In this document: positions 1-12,758 of the stretch, piece by piece
Numbering within the stretch: position 1 is the stretch's first letter
Layout: the number at the start of each line of letters is the position of its first letter
From: Calonectria ilicicola
Taxonomy: Eukaryota > Ascomycota > Sordariomycetes > Hypocreales > Nectriaceae
Reading direction: 5' to 3'
Length of the DNA stretch: 64,000 bases
NCBI GenBank assembly: GCA_020809705.1
Contig: CP085828.1
Span: 5,952,001-6,016,000, forward strand
Notes under the pieces: generated by a model
Databases searched by the model: none
Told to the model about the DNA's origin: nothing
The model's input: only the letters and a program-made list of their open reading frames with translations
Made by a program: the position numbers and the translations under genes

Positions 1-3000
1 TCAACATCTCAACATCTCCTCATGCGTCGCCGCTGCCGTCCGTCGTCGTCCCTTCAACCCACTGACATGTTTTAGCTAGTCTTGCAGCTGCATTGCATGG
101 CTCGGGATACCCGCCCAGCAGCAGCACAAGCGCAGGGTTTCTCAACCCCTCCCCTCCCCTCCTCCTCCTCTGCTGCTGCAGTGGAGCTGTTTGGCTCAAG
201 CTGGGAAGGGCGAGCCTTGGCGGAGCCGACGCGAGCACAAAAAGGGCCAGGCCTGTGCGGTTTAGCGGGCGAGGTTGAGGGGTGGCCCAGATGGGACACG
301 CACCGATCCGGATTCTGCAGTGTGCAGTGTGTGCAAAGGAGGGGAGGGGGGCGGCAGTGTCCCTTGGGGCTGCAGCGGCTGTCTTTGTTTGATAGCGTCA
401 GCATTTGGGGCCGAAACACCTCGGCATTTATTACACATACATGGAGATACTGTACATATTCGTATCCCGATGCCGAGAACAATACAGTGCGCACAAGAAA
501 GAAGGAGGCAGATGCAGCAGCTCTCATCATCCTGCGCCGGACCGGTCGGTGATTGACCGGCGAGATCTGGGGCGGGATACGACGCAGCAACCGAATTAGA
601 AGGCGTCCGCAGCCATCTCGCGGATGGCAGTGGAGTTAGCCGCTATGGGACCCCTTTGGCCCTCCCTCGTGGCCCACAGGCCAGCTTCTATAGCGTCCCC
701 TATGACGGCCCTTCCCCCCAAAAGAAGACCTGGAAGCCATCGCCAATCCCAACCCGCCTTTGGAGTCCGACTTACGTCGCGGATGACAGCCTGCAGCTGC
801 AGTGTAGACGGCGCAGCTTGTTACACAAGGTGAACAGGCGGGGGAGGAGCCAACCAAGCCCCGTTGATGCTGTGCCGTGTGCTGCTTGTACGCACCGCAC
901 AAACTCATAGACGTCAAGAGTCGACTGCCCCCCCGCCCATCGTCTCCCCCCCTCCAGCCTGACTCGGCGGGTGAAACAGCCAACTAACCCACGCCAGATT
1001 TTCCCTTGGACAAGGGACTATCAGTAGCCTTGTCATCTGTCACCACACGTGAGCCTTGCTTTAGCGAAAGCAGGAAAGACGTGATCGGTGGCTGGTGGCG
1101 GCCGCCATGTTCCTGTCGGCGCCCATGGCTGCTGCGGCCATTACTTGCAAGTGTTGGGCAGAGGGAAAAAGATGGCGTCGATGATCCATGATGACAGGCG
1201 TTGCATCTCCGAAGCGTGCAACAAGCACCAAACCTTCGGAATTCTACGCAAAAGAGCGAGAGACAAAGGAGACATGAGATACAAAGCAAGAAAACTCCCC
1301 CTCCTTCGTCGTCCTCCTCCGTCTTACAAGAACGCGTACGTTTGATCCTGTCTCAACCCTACCTGTGCTACGTTACCCGCTAGTCCCGTGAAACGCGCGC
1401 GCATTCCCCCCCGGAGCGCCATCTTCCCTGCTCGGCACGGCAAGTTCCCAAAACTTTATCATTCCAGCGTTCCTTTTCACGCGCGGCCGTTACAGTGAGC
1501 GGCTCGTCGATGAAGGGTGGGTGGTGGTGATCCATTTAGAACTGGGGATGGGATGGGATGGGGGGGGGGATGGATATAGTCCAGTCCTGCAGGAAGATCA
1601 TCAATTCGCTCACATGCTAGCAGAAAAACACTATGTGCTCTCCGCACACCGCCTAGGGTATAGATCAACGTTATAAAAAATATGCAAAGAATAAAATAAA
1701 TTAAAAATTAAAGCCCTGGGGAGAACAAAAAACAGCTCAAAAAGCAAACGAAACAGCAAAGACCGCTTCGAGGCCCGAGGGGTTGCTGCACGCCAGGGTT
1801 CCAGACCAGGCTGGTCCCAAAAAAACGGGATGACGGGCCATTGGCAACTTACGGCGGCGGCCCGGACTGTTCCCAAACCAGTAACGAGACGGGAAACCCA
1901 GGGTTAAAAAAAAAAAAAATTGTAAGAGCTTCTCTCTCACCAGGGGATAAATGCTTGGCTCTTTTTTAGCGATTTTCACGGACCGCATTCTGGGGTCAGA
2001 AATTGTTGACATTGTGCACACTCTGCCATGGTTTTTTTTTTCTCCTACATGCACGCCAAATGGCATCATGGATCCACGACCCTTTGTGCCCTGCCCTCTC
2101 ATGACAAAAAACCCGCCTAAAAAAAAAACAACCCATGATATCATCACACCTCCCCACACACCCCGAACCTGGTGCTGCTACTGCTCGTGCTGTTCCCTCC
2201 CCCCCCCTCCCAGGCCCCCGGTCATGCCACTCACCGACCCCCCCTCCCCAGGTCGAGCCTCATGCGAACATCATCTGCCTTGGTCATCGCCAGCACTACT
2301 GCACCTCGAGTCCTTAAACCGTTTAAACCGCCTCATTCGTGCAGCCAAGCGGGAAAACGTAACAATGAGCAAACCCAACGTGAAGGAGAAAAAAGAAGCC
2401 AAGCTCCCCCCTGTCCAACCCATCGGGATCCCCCGATCTGTCTCCCCACAAGCAAGGCCCCTTGAAGGAATAGCACGTGAATCTTGTAATCCCACCCACG
2501 CTGCTCTCCTCACCTCTCTCTCACACTCTCTCTATTGTCTCTCAACTCTTGCCACCGACCGCCTTAGTGCCTAGCTGTTGGTAGCCCCCTCCACCACCAC
2601 CTCCTCCTCCCCTCCTAAAAAAAAAAAAAAAGGAGCTCGTCCAATCGTGTTCCCCGGCTGCGTAACTCAACCAGAGACATGCCACAAACCTCTTGGAATG
2701 CGGCATGTTCGACTTTCGGGACAAGATAGTCTCTCCAATGGTGAAACCCCCCCTGAGGCCAGCCCGGCGCCCACTCCTTTGACGCCGCGGAGGGCCCGGT
2801 CTTGGGACGAGAGAGAGTGAGAGAGAGAGAGCACACACATGCATGTGCTTGCTTGTTCGCATTCCAGTACTTGATTCAAGGCAGCCTTTGTCTCAATCCC
2901 CTTCTACAGCCTCACGTCCCCGGTATCGCCTAGCACCCGCAGCCTACCGCCACGGCCTGGAAGCCTAATCCGTCCTGCCCCTCTCGCTAGCTGGAGGGGG

Positions 3001-3231
3001 GGACTCATGACTCCCCGTAAACCTTGTCGGGATGCCCTGTCGAATTGACAGTAACGTATTAGAGTTAGGCTTACCTAGTAGGCATAAGCCCTTGAGCATC
3101 CTTTCAACTTCAACAAAACGGTAAAGGTAAAATCAGCATTGCCTTGAAACATCAAACGACGTCAACTGTAACTCGTGTAGTAGTAGATATTATATCAATG
3201 CCCGTTGCCAACGCCCTCAACTAGTACGATT
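1..3231. other. Gene-free left flank
   Basis: I see no supportable gene here. Open frames are short, overlap on both strands and consist of low-complexity residues. The stretch contains pyrimidine-rich blocks, several homopolymer runs (A-run near 1905-1919, C-runs near 2200-2215, A-run near 2617-2630) and a GA-rich microsatellite at 2809-2831. It probably combines the 3' flank of vps16 (whose stop is at 3232-3234) with the promoter or flank of a gene outside the window. Confidence 0.5.
2809..2831. repeat. GA microsatellite
   Basis: A short purine tract of GA dinucleotides with one interruption. It is a simple repeat in non-coding DNA with no evident function. Confidence 0.7.
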
Positions 3232-6104
3232 CTACTTCTTAAACGCTGCCTGGCCTAGCCTCTCAATCTCACGTCCCTCCTGTGTAGATCTGCCCGCCGC
3301 CTCCAACAGTCGCTCCCACTCTTCGGCATTCTTGAGCCTCACTGCCTCCTGTGCTGCCTTGACACGCATACCGCACCGTTCGTACATGGTGATGGTCTCA
3401 CCAGTCTCCAGTCCCACGCACTTGGGTATGAAGACGGCCGCCAGTCGCGGGTTACCTGCCTGAAGTGTCAAGTTGAAAAACGGCTGTCCACACTTGTTAG
3501 CAACCTCGTGATACGCCCACCGACATGACATGCACGGGAACCACTCACCTGCCATCCAATAGGGCTCTTCTTGGTCCGCGCGATCTCCTCGATCTCGTTC
3601 CAATCCCGCTTCGCTACTAGCGCTCGCAGCCTAATGAAACCGTCCGTGTTAGCCAGCCTTCAGGTGCCAGGACCCCTCCAAAGAGGACCCCTCCCAGTTA
3701 TCACTCGCATGTCTCCTGCAAGCCACTTACCGAATCCACCATGCCACGTTCTCTGGCACTTTGAACTCGCTCTGAATCTTCTTGGCACGCCCGTGATAGC
3801 CAAGCCGGATCAGCTTAAACATGGTTTCGTTGACGCTCAATCCAGTAAATGTGTCGGTTAGATCTCGGTCAAACGCCTCCTGCATCCGCAAAAGTGTCGT
3901 CGCCTCCTTCAGTGCGTGGATCTCAAAGGAATTCTCCCGAGAATCGGACAGCAGTTTGGCCGCTAGAGCTAGCTTATCCGCTGCCGTCCGAGCATCGGGC
4001 TGGCGAAGGGATTCTCTGATAAAAACGTTGGCGCCATCGATCCGGCGGTCATCCTGGTAGTAGAGATCCTTGAGTAGTGTGTTATCGCCATCCTCCATAG
4101 CCGATGACTCAACTAGTGCTGTAGCTACCGGGCGTGCGTTTATCACACGGAAGAAGGCGGCCAAAGGTAGCTTCTTCTTCAGCTGCAAGAGAACTGAGAG
4201 CATGAGATCGGTGTCTCCACTCTCAACAGCCTTGTCCAGCGCAAGTTCGTCCTCCTCCATGCTAAGAAGGAGCGGTACCTGTTTACCGCCTCGAGGCTCA
4301 TGATTCAGGAGCTCAGTAGCAAGTCGAGCTCGGCCCTCCTGGTATGCCGCGCGTGCAATCTCTTCAAACGAGATGCCAGGCTTCCCTGATAGTCTCTCAA
4401 CAATTACACGACAGATTGTGTCGTCATCGTCACCGCCCATGCGTACTTTGCTAGATGCCCAATGCACGTAGATTCGATCCGAGGGTAGCTTGAGGTATCC
4501 AGCAATCTTGATCGCAAGTAGATACTCGTGGCGATTCAAAAGTCGTTTGATGAGTGATTCGGGTGTCAATCGATGGTACTGTTCAAATGATAAGGGAATG
4601 CCGACTTCGTAGAATCGAACGGCGTTCAAAACGCGAAGGGTTTCACACATGTCAACGAATTCATCGCTGTTGTAAATGTCAAGGACCGACTTGCCAAAGG
4701 ATGCAGCCTTGAGCAATCTCTTTTGCAGATGAACGTCAAACTCGCGGCCTGCAGCATTAACACAGGTGTCCACAGCCTCCGTAAGGTTTGGCCTGATAAG
4801 TTGGATATAGTCATCAGCCTTGGGGGATTGGAGCTCCAGTTGACCCACAGCGTCCAATAGAATGGAAGCTGGTGACGAATCTGTTGCTTGACCGAATACT
4901 TCAACAGTTTCCCTTGGGACTCTCTCAAGGAATTCGCAAAAGTCGTTAGTAATTAATCGAGCGCCGTCGTGTTCTAAGATGGTCAAGTTAGTAATGATGT
5001 GAACCAAAAATTCCGGGTCAGCGTACCAGAAATGACGTGAACTCGTGTGCTGTCGTAAATATATGATGAAGAGATATCCCCAGGCCCAATGATGTGGACC
5101 TCGTCCTCCCAAGCAATAAGTGCATCGCTTCCACACCACTCAACATACTGAGGTGGAGTCTGCGAATCCGGGTCATGCTCAAACAATCGTTCTTGGAAAT
5201 CGCTAGAAATAATGTGTGCCTTGCCGTCCTTGGCGTAAAGGTTCAGATACCGCCCATCGGGAGAAACGCTAATGTGGCTGAAAGGTCCAAAATCTAAAAA
5301 GCGGTCTTCACAGTCTGTAGCATCAACGACGTAGACGCTTTGCTCAATGCTGAGCAGAACCTCGACGGATCTAGATAAGGTGTAATTTGGTGAGATAATG
5401 GCCCATGAGTGAATCGTGCCCTCGGGAACTGTTGCGAGAGGCTTGGGTCGAGGTTCAGAATATGATGAGACAGTAATCAGCGTATTGTTTCCAAGCAGTG
5501 CAACCATGCCGTGGTCATAGAAGCTGTTGTTAGTTAGTAGGGATTATACAATAAATGGCCAAGAGCTCGTACCGGCAAGATTCAACACTATAATTATCGG
5601 CACCATGGCCGAGAGAAAACTGCGTAAAGTCACCTTGTAAATCGTAGCATCGGACGATGCCATCGACAGTGACGACCAAAAGAGTTTCATCCTCAGACCA
5701 GCCGAGACCCTTTATATGGCCTTTGTCCCACGGGATGCTGCGGATTTTCTTTCCTGCAAGACTATATATGTCTATGGCCGGCTTGGATGATCTGCCCGGC
5801 TGGTATGCCAGCAGTTTTGTCTCGTCGCGCCATAGAGCTGCAGGAGGTTAGCTCTGAGCTCACCAAAGGCTGACTGACTGACAGCGAGTGCTCCAAGGTG
5901 GGTTCCCAAAAATCCAGAAACAGAGGTCCCTCGTGAACAAGCAATGAAACAAAACTCACCTATGGCACCCGCATATGGAGCTCCAGTCACAATGTAATTG
6001 TCCAGGTCCAGATCCTGGTCGAAGACGGCCGTGTACAGCTGCGTCTTCCGGAACCACTTGTCCCCGACACTCTCCCAATCGGCTCTCGGGTGCAGCATGT
6101 CCAT
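3232..6104 (-). CDS. vps16: Vacuolar protein sorting protein Vps16
   Basis: Core subunit of the CORVET and HOPS tethering complexes, which bring endosomes and vacuoles together and work with Rab GTPases and SNAREs. Six exons on the minus strand: 6104-5960, 5837-5573, 5523-5027, 4973-3731, 3630-3549 and 3483-3232. All junctions are GT-AG and phases agree, giving 827 residues, a normal length for the family. The N-terminal half is the Vps16_N beta-propeller-like region (start MDMLHPRADW; a WCGSDALIAWEDE stretch lies near residue 275). The C-terminal half is the helical Vps16_C region, with PFFNLTLQAGNPRLA opening the last exon and typical of this family. The ATG at 6104 is the first in frame and starts directly in the conserved N-terminus. 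The gene is divergent from atg16, 394 bp away. The identity is firm; short terminal exons are the least certain part. Confidence 0.95.
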
Positions 6105-6498
6105 CTTTGCGCTACCTCAGTCTCATTGTGGTTTTTTAATTTTTTGCTGGGATGAGGCACGCGGCAGCTGGCTCAAGGGGAGGCAAGCTTGCTGCAGCGA
6201 GAGGTTGGGAGCTCACCCCCCGACACTAGCCTCACCGTCCGACGACGTAACTGCGCGTCGCTAGGCAGACAGGGCTATACCTCGGCTAAAACGGAGCTCT
6301 GGCGGCCAGTCCCCCAGCGCCCATGACAATAAGTCGACACCTGTTAGGCGCCAAAGCGGCCCCGCCAAAGGTGAACGGGCGCTGGTTGCATCATCCCACG
6401 GGCAGGAATTCAATGCTTATCACCAAGACAATTAATCTCTAAATTACTTGACCCTCGCAACACCCACCACCAAGTTCACACCTGCTGCTGCCGCCACC
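6105..6498. promoter_or_regulatory. Shared vps16-atg16 promoter spacer
   Basis: A 394-bp intergenic spacer lies between the divergent start codons of vps16 (6104, minus) and atg16 (6499, plus). It must carry the 5' leaders and core promoters of both genes. I see no clear TATA box that can be assigned to one gene. A shared regulatory region is inferred from geometry only. Confidence 0.5.
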
Positions 6499-7301
6499 AT
6501 GCCCAACTGGCGCGACGAGTATCTCTCATCCATCAAGGATGCAGAGCTCAACAATCCTGTCAACATGGATCTTGTCCAGACATGTCAGTAACACACACAC
6601 CCCACAATACCCCTCCCATCTCCGAGCGCAAATGCTCTTCACCAACACCGCATCCGCCTGGAGCAAAGGGGGGGCGCTGACAGTATCTTTCTCTCTTCGC
6701 CACCACAGGCTCGCAGATGGCCGATCGCATCTCTGCTCTCGAAGCTGAAAAGGCCTCCCTGGAATCCCTCGTCACCACTACCGGAACTGGCAAGGCCGCG
6801 CCGCCAACCGCCGAGCTCTCGTCCAACGATCCCGGCGTCGCACAACTGAAACAGGACCTCGCCGAAGCACTACGCTCCAAGGGCGTCACCGAGACTCGCT
6901 TGCGAACCGCTGAAGATGAGCTGATGAAGCTACGCACAAAGACCAAGTCCGACTCGAAATCCATCAGAGACTTGACCGCCGACAGGTCGGCACTTACAAC
7001 ACGGGTCAAGGACCGCGAGTATGAGCTGCGTGAGAAGCGGAAGCTGATCGAGGTGCGATAACACTTCCTGACTCACACCATCCCTCGGGCCGCCACGGCG
7101 AGACTAACAAACGAAAAAAAAAAACAGCAAGTTCAGGACGAAATGATTGCCCTAAACCTCCAAATGTCCATGGCAGAGAAGGAGAGGGACAAGGTCAAGA
7201 AGGAGAACAAGGAGCTCATTGACCGATGGATGAAGAGAATGGCCCAAGAAGCTGATGCCATGAATCTCGCCAACGAACCCATCTTCGAAAAGGGGCGGTG
7301 A
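6499..7301 (+). CDS. atg16: Autophagy protein Atg16
   Basis: Atg16 binds the Atg12-Atg5 conjugate and directs Atg8 lipidation at the forming autophagosome. Three exons: 6499-6583, 6709-7052 and 7128-7301, joined at GT-AG sites with matching phases, give 200 residues, the usual size for fungal Atg16. The N-terminus MPNWRDEYLSSIKDAE is the Atg5-binding helix typical of the family. The rest is a long coiled coil with heptad-like Leu/Ala and charged residues (QMADRISALEAEKASL onward) ending in KENKELIDRWMKRMAQEA. The start ATG sits in a good fungal context (CCACCATGCC). There is no WD40 domain, as expected for the yeast-type protein. It converges with dot1, whose stop lies only 199 bp downstream, so the 3' UTRs may overlap. 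Confidence 0.95.
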
Positions 7302-7500
7302 TTTCCCCCTCCCCCCTATCACGAAGTTTCACCGAGACCAACACGCAGAATACGCGACACAATGACAAAAAAACGAAGTGCTATATGGAGTATCCTGTAA
7401 GCCTAACAACCCGATTCCCCCGACGCTGAATGCCTCTCCCAATACCCAATCTTATCCCATGTCCAGAAAAAATTCCACGTTGCTGACGAAGCTCTATAGT

Positions 7501-9069
7501 CTACTTTCTTGTCGAAATAAAGTATGACCCTCCGGCGTTAGTCCAGCTCACATATCCTTCGGGATATGTACATTCCTCAACGTCCAGAATCGTACTACCG
7601 ACATCATTGATGTTGTGGTTGTTGCTCTTCATGTCTGCTACAAACGACTTGAGCGACACAATCTTACAGCCTGGTTTCAGGTCCAAAAACATGCGGATCA
7701 GGTCATCGTTGAGTTGCGAAGTGAAGGCCTTGTTGTTGACCAGGACCACGTCGGCCCGCTTAAGAGCGTCATGGATCGCTAGGTTCTTTCGAAAGTCCCC
7801 ACGTTCAAGCTGTGCCCTGCCGGGCTTGATACCCCAGAGCATGCATCGCGCTTCAAACTCCTTCAACTGCATTGCAGCAAGGTTGCAGGCGTTCTCCATC
7901 ATCTCACAGCCCCAGCTTTCACATCCAATCTCCAACGCCGCCTGGAGGACAACGTTGCCCACGCCGGAGCCCAGGTCCACAAAGACTTGGCCAGAGGTCA
8001 TCTTGGTCTGTTCCACTAGAATCTTGGTAATGAATGGGTGGAGGAGCTCGCCATAGACATAGTCGGTTCCGTTTTCGTATTTGGATAGGAGTTCCACCTT
8101 GGGGGCGACGGTTCGATCATATATCTGGTCCAGGATGAAGGCCACAAGGCTGGGGGGAAGCTCATGCAGATTATCCAGGTTTTTGGCCACAACGCCATCT
8201 TCGACCAGATTCAGGAGCTTCTCGTTGTACTCGAGCAATGCCGACTTGAAACCCATAAGATCCTGAATGTTGCGGTTAGACGCCTTTTCCAGACGTCGGA
8301 TGATGCCCCCATTGGGGTTGGTGAATGGTTCAGCTTCGTCATCGTTGAGATACGTCTCGGCTACGTGTCGAACTACTTTTATGCTAGCTTCGACAGCATC
8401 AATTTTGTCCCTGCCCCATACCAACTCGTATCTGCATCGCATGTTAGCATTAGGTGACTGAGATAAAGCCAATGGCAAAGGGGGAGAGGGGGGGAAGACT
8501 CACTTCTCGCGTCGCTGTAGACTAGGATATTGTAATTCGATTGCTACATCCTCCTTCTGGGCGCCCATGACTGGTACACACTTCAGTTCAAGTGAGGAGA
8601 CATCGGTGGCGTGGATATATCTGAGCTTGTCGAAACGACCCTCGAAGGCCCTCGCGCTCTTCAGCTTCCGGCTGGAGTCGACAAAGCCATCCTCGGTGCT
8701 CTTGCGCTGCCGCTTGTTGGAATCGAGCGTCATCCATCCATCGTCCTCGGCGTCGCTGTCCTTGTCGAACTCGATGCGATCCGCAACGGGCGAGGGACGC
8801 GACGTGGAGCTGCTGCCAGCCTTGCGCTTACGCTCAGCCCGCTTCTCGTCCGACGACGAGGGGTAAGGCGAATGGCTCTTCTGGCGGACGACGGGCTTGG
8901 GCGAGGGACGGTGGGTCGACGACGATCGAGACGCTGCGGCGCTGAGGGCAGGTTTGGAGGCCGGCTTGGGCTTGGGCTGGGGCGAGGGGCGATCGACGAC
9001 GACTTTTTCGATGCGAATCTTTGGGGGGTCGACCTTGAACTTGTTGTTCTTGTTGCCGAACAGACGCAT
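7501..9069 (-). CDS. dot1: Histone H3 lysine-79 methyltransferase Dot1
   Basis: Methylates H3K79 in nucleosomes using S-adenosylmethionine; in fungi it affects silencing and the DNA-damage response. Two exons, 9069-8504 and 8431-7501, with a 72-bp GT-AG intron, encode 498 residues. The N-terminal ~170 residues are low-complexity Ser/Pro/Lys/Arg-rich sequence, the usual basic nucleosome-binding tail. The catalytic DOT1 fold follows: NPNGGI, then [14 protein letters not shown], then the SAM-binding loop VDLGSGVGN at residues 340-348, [11 protein letters not shown], and a VLVNNKAF stretch matching the conserved NN[FY] catalytic region. The start ATG at 9069 ([13 protein letters not shown]) resembles fungal Dot1 N-termini. 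The identity is firm. Confidence 0.96.
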
Positions 9070-11415
9070 GGTGGGCGGGGGAGGGGCTCGAGACTCGCGG
9101 GGGAGTGCTCGAGAGGGAGATTAGGGAGATTAGGGTGCGGGAGATGCGAGTTGAAGACTGTGTCCGGCTCGAGGGTGGACGGACGACAGGTCAGGGATGG
9201 AGGGGTTCGCGGTGGCGTGCCGTGTCGCTCGGCAATGTCGCGCAGGGCGGGCTAAAAATAATGGCAGAAATGCAAAGGAATGGATAGAAGAGAAGATGGA
9301 GAGCGGAGATGGGGCCGAAAAGAGAGAGAGCAGGTCGTCGTGGGTGCTGGTGGCGTCGCGAAAGCCCGGGGAGCCGAATCTTTGTTGGAATAGAAGTGGG
9401 AATGCCATCGTGGCCGGCCGACAGGAGCGAGTGAGGCGACTGGGCTGGGTGTACGGTTGCCTTGGGTGCATGAAGCCTTACATCAGCCAGCCGGGGTCGG
9501 GGTGTTGCGGGTGCCCATCCCACTATAACGTCCCCTAACAGGCCGTAACAGGGCGCCTGGAGTCAACTGGCAGGCCGGAGGCCAGGTAGAAGGCCAGGCT
9601 CCCTCCCCAGGCCCCAGGCCCCATGCCCCCCGGCCCAGCCCCCAGCCCGTCAATTAACTGTCCGCGACCCAGCCGGCGGCCATGTTTGCTCGCGTCCCGC
9701 CCGTCTGGTTGGCCAAATCGCCAGGTGTGGGTCCCCGCCATTCAATTAACACGTTAGGCACGTGGGGGGCTTCCTTTTCAGCCGCATGCTACCCTACACC
9801 TCGCGGCGCGTCCTCGTCCTCGTCCTCGAGGGTCCTGGTCTGAGCTTGCCCTGAGCTGCCTTGAGCTGCCCCAACGTCCAATTGCAGTTCAACCCCGTGT
9901 TGACACAGCTCGCCACTCTCGTCTTCGCCCAACCCTCTCTGCAACCCCCATAGGATGCATTGAAGAATGGGCCCGTCACATGGCCAGGTCATGGGCGCAG
10001 TTCGCTCCTATTCATGCAAGATCCGAACCACCCGGTGGCCCGTTCCATTCTCGCCACCGTCTGTCTGGTTTGTGTTCCAGGTCGTCATTGTATCGGATTG
10101 GTCCCGACATCGAGAAATTCAGCTGTCTCTTTACCCGTAGTGGCCCCCCACAGCCTCAATCTATCTGCACACGCCCTGTCCTGACATCTGAAAATTTCGT
10201 CATCGTCCTCCGAGTGCCGGGAAACTATCTTCCAACTGTGTGGATCGTTCCCCATCCACACACACGATGAAGATACTCCTTCCAAAGGGATTGGACAAAT
10301 CTTTTGCATCCTTGCGAAGGTACCTTACATACACATGTACTATAAATAGTGCTCTGCTTTGCATAATGTTTTGATCTCGATCGATGCTACCCCACAACAG
10401 GGCCACAGACATTGACCATGACGTTTCCAACCACAAGATGAACCCTTTTTTTCATGTGACACGGGAAGTCTATGTGCTGCCCAGTCCCAAGATGGGAACT
10501 GTTGAGGCGTTCCTACAGTAGCTTTTGGACTTGCATGTCCCCGTCCCACACACCGACCAAAACGAAAACGTGCTCAGAAGCCAAGAATGGATCGACATTA
10601 CACTCGTTCGGTAAATCTTTTACTTGATAGGTTTCCCCACATCTCTTTCTTATGTTCTAAGAGCTCTCTAGCATTGCGAACAATGAGTCTCCCCGTACGT
10701 ACCACTGAAAATTTTGAAGCGATCAGCTTTCCTATTAAACTGCTATCCGAGTTCGACTTGGATCCCTCCCTGATGATGATTCATCTCCTTGCGACGAACC
10801 AACATATGAAACATGAGTGAAGCTCCTGCTTTTTTTTCTAATGAATAGACTTCGATCCTGATTCTTGATTCTTACTGTAAAGAAATCGCCGCTTCTTGCC
10901 AAAGTCCTTCCTAATTTGCTGTCTGTCCAGCGTGTTATTTTAGAACCATGGTGATGACAGCATCTCAATATTGACAGGAACCACACAATCAAGTATTAAA
11001 AACGTTGAAAAAAACCACACTCGATCCATCAATATTCTCAGACAATAATGAAATAATTTTTCTGGCTCTACCTTTAAAAATACAACACTCAATATCGTGC
11101 CGGCATGATTATGACAATAAATTTGTCAACCAACCGGTTAGTGACCGTAAGAACAAAAACCATACTAAAATCTAGAAATAAAACGTGATCTTACAGTCAG
11201 CCACAATGCAAGTAGAATTTTATTATTTGATAACCGCCACGCAACCCCCAAAATTCAAATTGGGGCTCCCCCCTAAGAAGCAGTCAAAAATTTGCTTGTG
11301 TTGCGATTTTCGGAGCTTGCCTCAGGTGTCTTCTAGGGTAGCGCTAGGGTATTTCGGAAGCACAAACGGATCTCAAAAGAGATAATGACGACACCACCAC
11401 CAAAAAGGAAACGCT
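9070..11415. other. Intergenic, dot1 5' flank to tRNA-Phe
   Basis: I see no convincing gene. The proximal part (9.07-9.85 kb) is GC-rich and contains C/G-rich imperfect repeats around 9590-9650 that look like the dot1 promoter and leader. From about 10.2 kb the DNA becomes AT-rich. Open frames here are short and unsupported by any recognisable domain. Confidence 0.5.
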
Positions 11416-11508
11416 TGCGGTTTGTGTGGATCGAACACACGACCTTCAGATATCGAAATCCCGAAGTTTGACTTCAGTCTGACGCTCTCCCAACTGAGCT
11501 AAACCCGC
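11416..11508 (-). tRNA. trnF(GAA): tRNA-Phe (GAA) with intron
   Basis: Read on the minus strand, the gene folds as a cloverleaf. The acceptor begins GCGGGTT, the D-arm is GCTCAGTTGGGAGAGC, the anticodon stem TCAGA/TCTGA encloses loop CTGAAGA with anticodon GAA, and the T-arm is GTGTG-TTCGATC-CACAC. A 20-nt intron (11471-11452) sits directly after the base 3' of the anticodon, the canonical position for nuclear tRNA introns. It contains a CTTCGG stretch able to pair with the anticodon. The mature length is 73 nt without the CCA tail. The acceptor stem has one apparent G5-A68 mismatch. It stands alone in a gene-poor region, so it has its own internal polymerase III promoter (A and B boxes in the D- and T-arms). 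Confidence 0.95.
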
Positions 11509-12226
11509 TTCGTGTCAACATTGCCACTCACATAGGACTAAGTTCTCAGGCAGAACAGTCTGCACCATCGGGCCCAGACAAATCGAAGCAATGGATAGCA
11601 TAACTGACAAAATTCGCTTCTACTATCTTCTAAAATAAAATAGAGGAGCGAGTACGATGAAATATGAACGCATCCGAACCCTATTCTCCACTGGTGCGAT
11701 GGATGATACTCTCTCTGTCATCTTTCTATGAACCGATATGTAAACGGTACTAACATCATTGACCATAACATGGGTGCTTCGAATTTCGCCTTAGAGCCGG
11801 TAACATAATATGCGAGTGCTTTAGATTCTGCACACCATTTTGACTTGTTGCTCGGGCGGCATGATCTGAAACTGCAATGATACAGCCAGGTTTCGCTTCC
11901 ATAGATTGATACGAAATGCGTCTCACGAATTGCGCAGAAAAGTGTCACCAAAAAATCTGGCGGGTTTTGAATTGTGAAGCAAAACTTGTAGCAGGATCAT
12001 AGAAGAAGTGATCTCACTGAAGCTATATCTATTTGAGTTTCAGGACCGGCACCATGGAACGCTATTTATACCTAATGATTCCCATGGTTCATTTCATGCA
12101 TATTTAAAGCTACCAATCCACTAGGCTCGGCCGAAAATCTTTTCGAGTTTATGAATTCTTATAGTATGAGCTTAATCCCTTTTAGGAAAGAACTGGATTG
12201 CAAGATGTAGAGAAAAGAATTGTGCT
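11509..12226. other. Intergenic, tRNA-Phe to TIL-domain gene
   Basis: No gene supported. Two overlapping minus-strand frames between about 11.72 and 11.95 kb look mildly protein-like but lack a domain, signal peptide or credible splice structure. They may be remnants or chance. Confidence 0.4.
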
Positions 12227-12758
12227 CTAGGATGCCCCTCCCAGAAGACCGGTCAGGCAACCGGCTTGATCAACACAATTTCCCGTCTACGGCGAGAAAA
12301 AAAATTAATATATTTTTTTATGTCAAGCGTATTGTAGACGAACTCACCAGGGTCAAGTAGTAACCGAATTTGCATCGGCAGCCGACATAGCAGCTCGCGA
12401 TGCAAGACTCAGCAGGGGGCTGAAAGCATCTCAGAGGACAAGCCGTTCCGCAATCTGTCCACTCCTGGTTTTGCTATCAGGAGGGAGTAATTTTAGCACG
12501 TATTTCATTCATTTTTTTTTCAAGGGTTATAATTACCGGGCAATCCTGTTGTTGCTGCTGCTGAGGTGGAGGGCTGTCAAGAATCACAGGATGGATGATC
12601 TCAGTGGAGGGAGATCCGGGGCCAGCCTCAGCAGAAATGTCATAAACGATTTGAGGATCAGGAACGGCCAGTGCAATCGGTGTAGGCTCTGCCTGTGGCA
12701 CAGGACTAGCCAAGATGCCGGCGATGAGCAAAGCAAAGACGGAGGAATTCAACTTCAT
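12227..12758 (-). CDS. Small secreted TIL-domain protein (protease-inhibitor-like)
   Basis: Assembled by hand from three exons on the minus strand: 12758-12537, 12464-12348 and 12286-12227. Both introns (72 and 61 bp) are GT-AG and keep phase 0. The 132-residue product starts MKLNSSVFALLIAGILAS, a clear secretion signal. A Pro/Gln/Glu-rich linker with a run of six Gln follows, then a compact region from Cys73 to Cys123 with exactly ten cysteines (pattern C-x4-C-x3-C-x3-C-x7-C-x3-C-x3-C-x1-C-x9-C-x5-C). This is the five-disulfide Trypsin Inhibitor-Like (TIL) fold, including GCRCKFGYYL and GNCVDQAGC. TIL proteins inhibit serine proteases or act as small extracellular cysteine-rich peptides. The target here is unknown. 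The first in-frame ATG (12758) is used; the upstream TTG is not a start. A short tail (LTGLLGGAS) follows the domain. The domain call is strong; function is inferred from the fold. Confidence 0.82.
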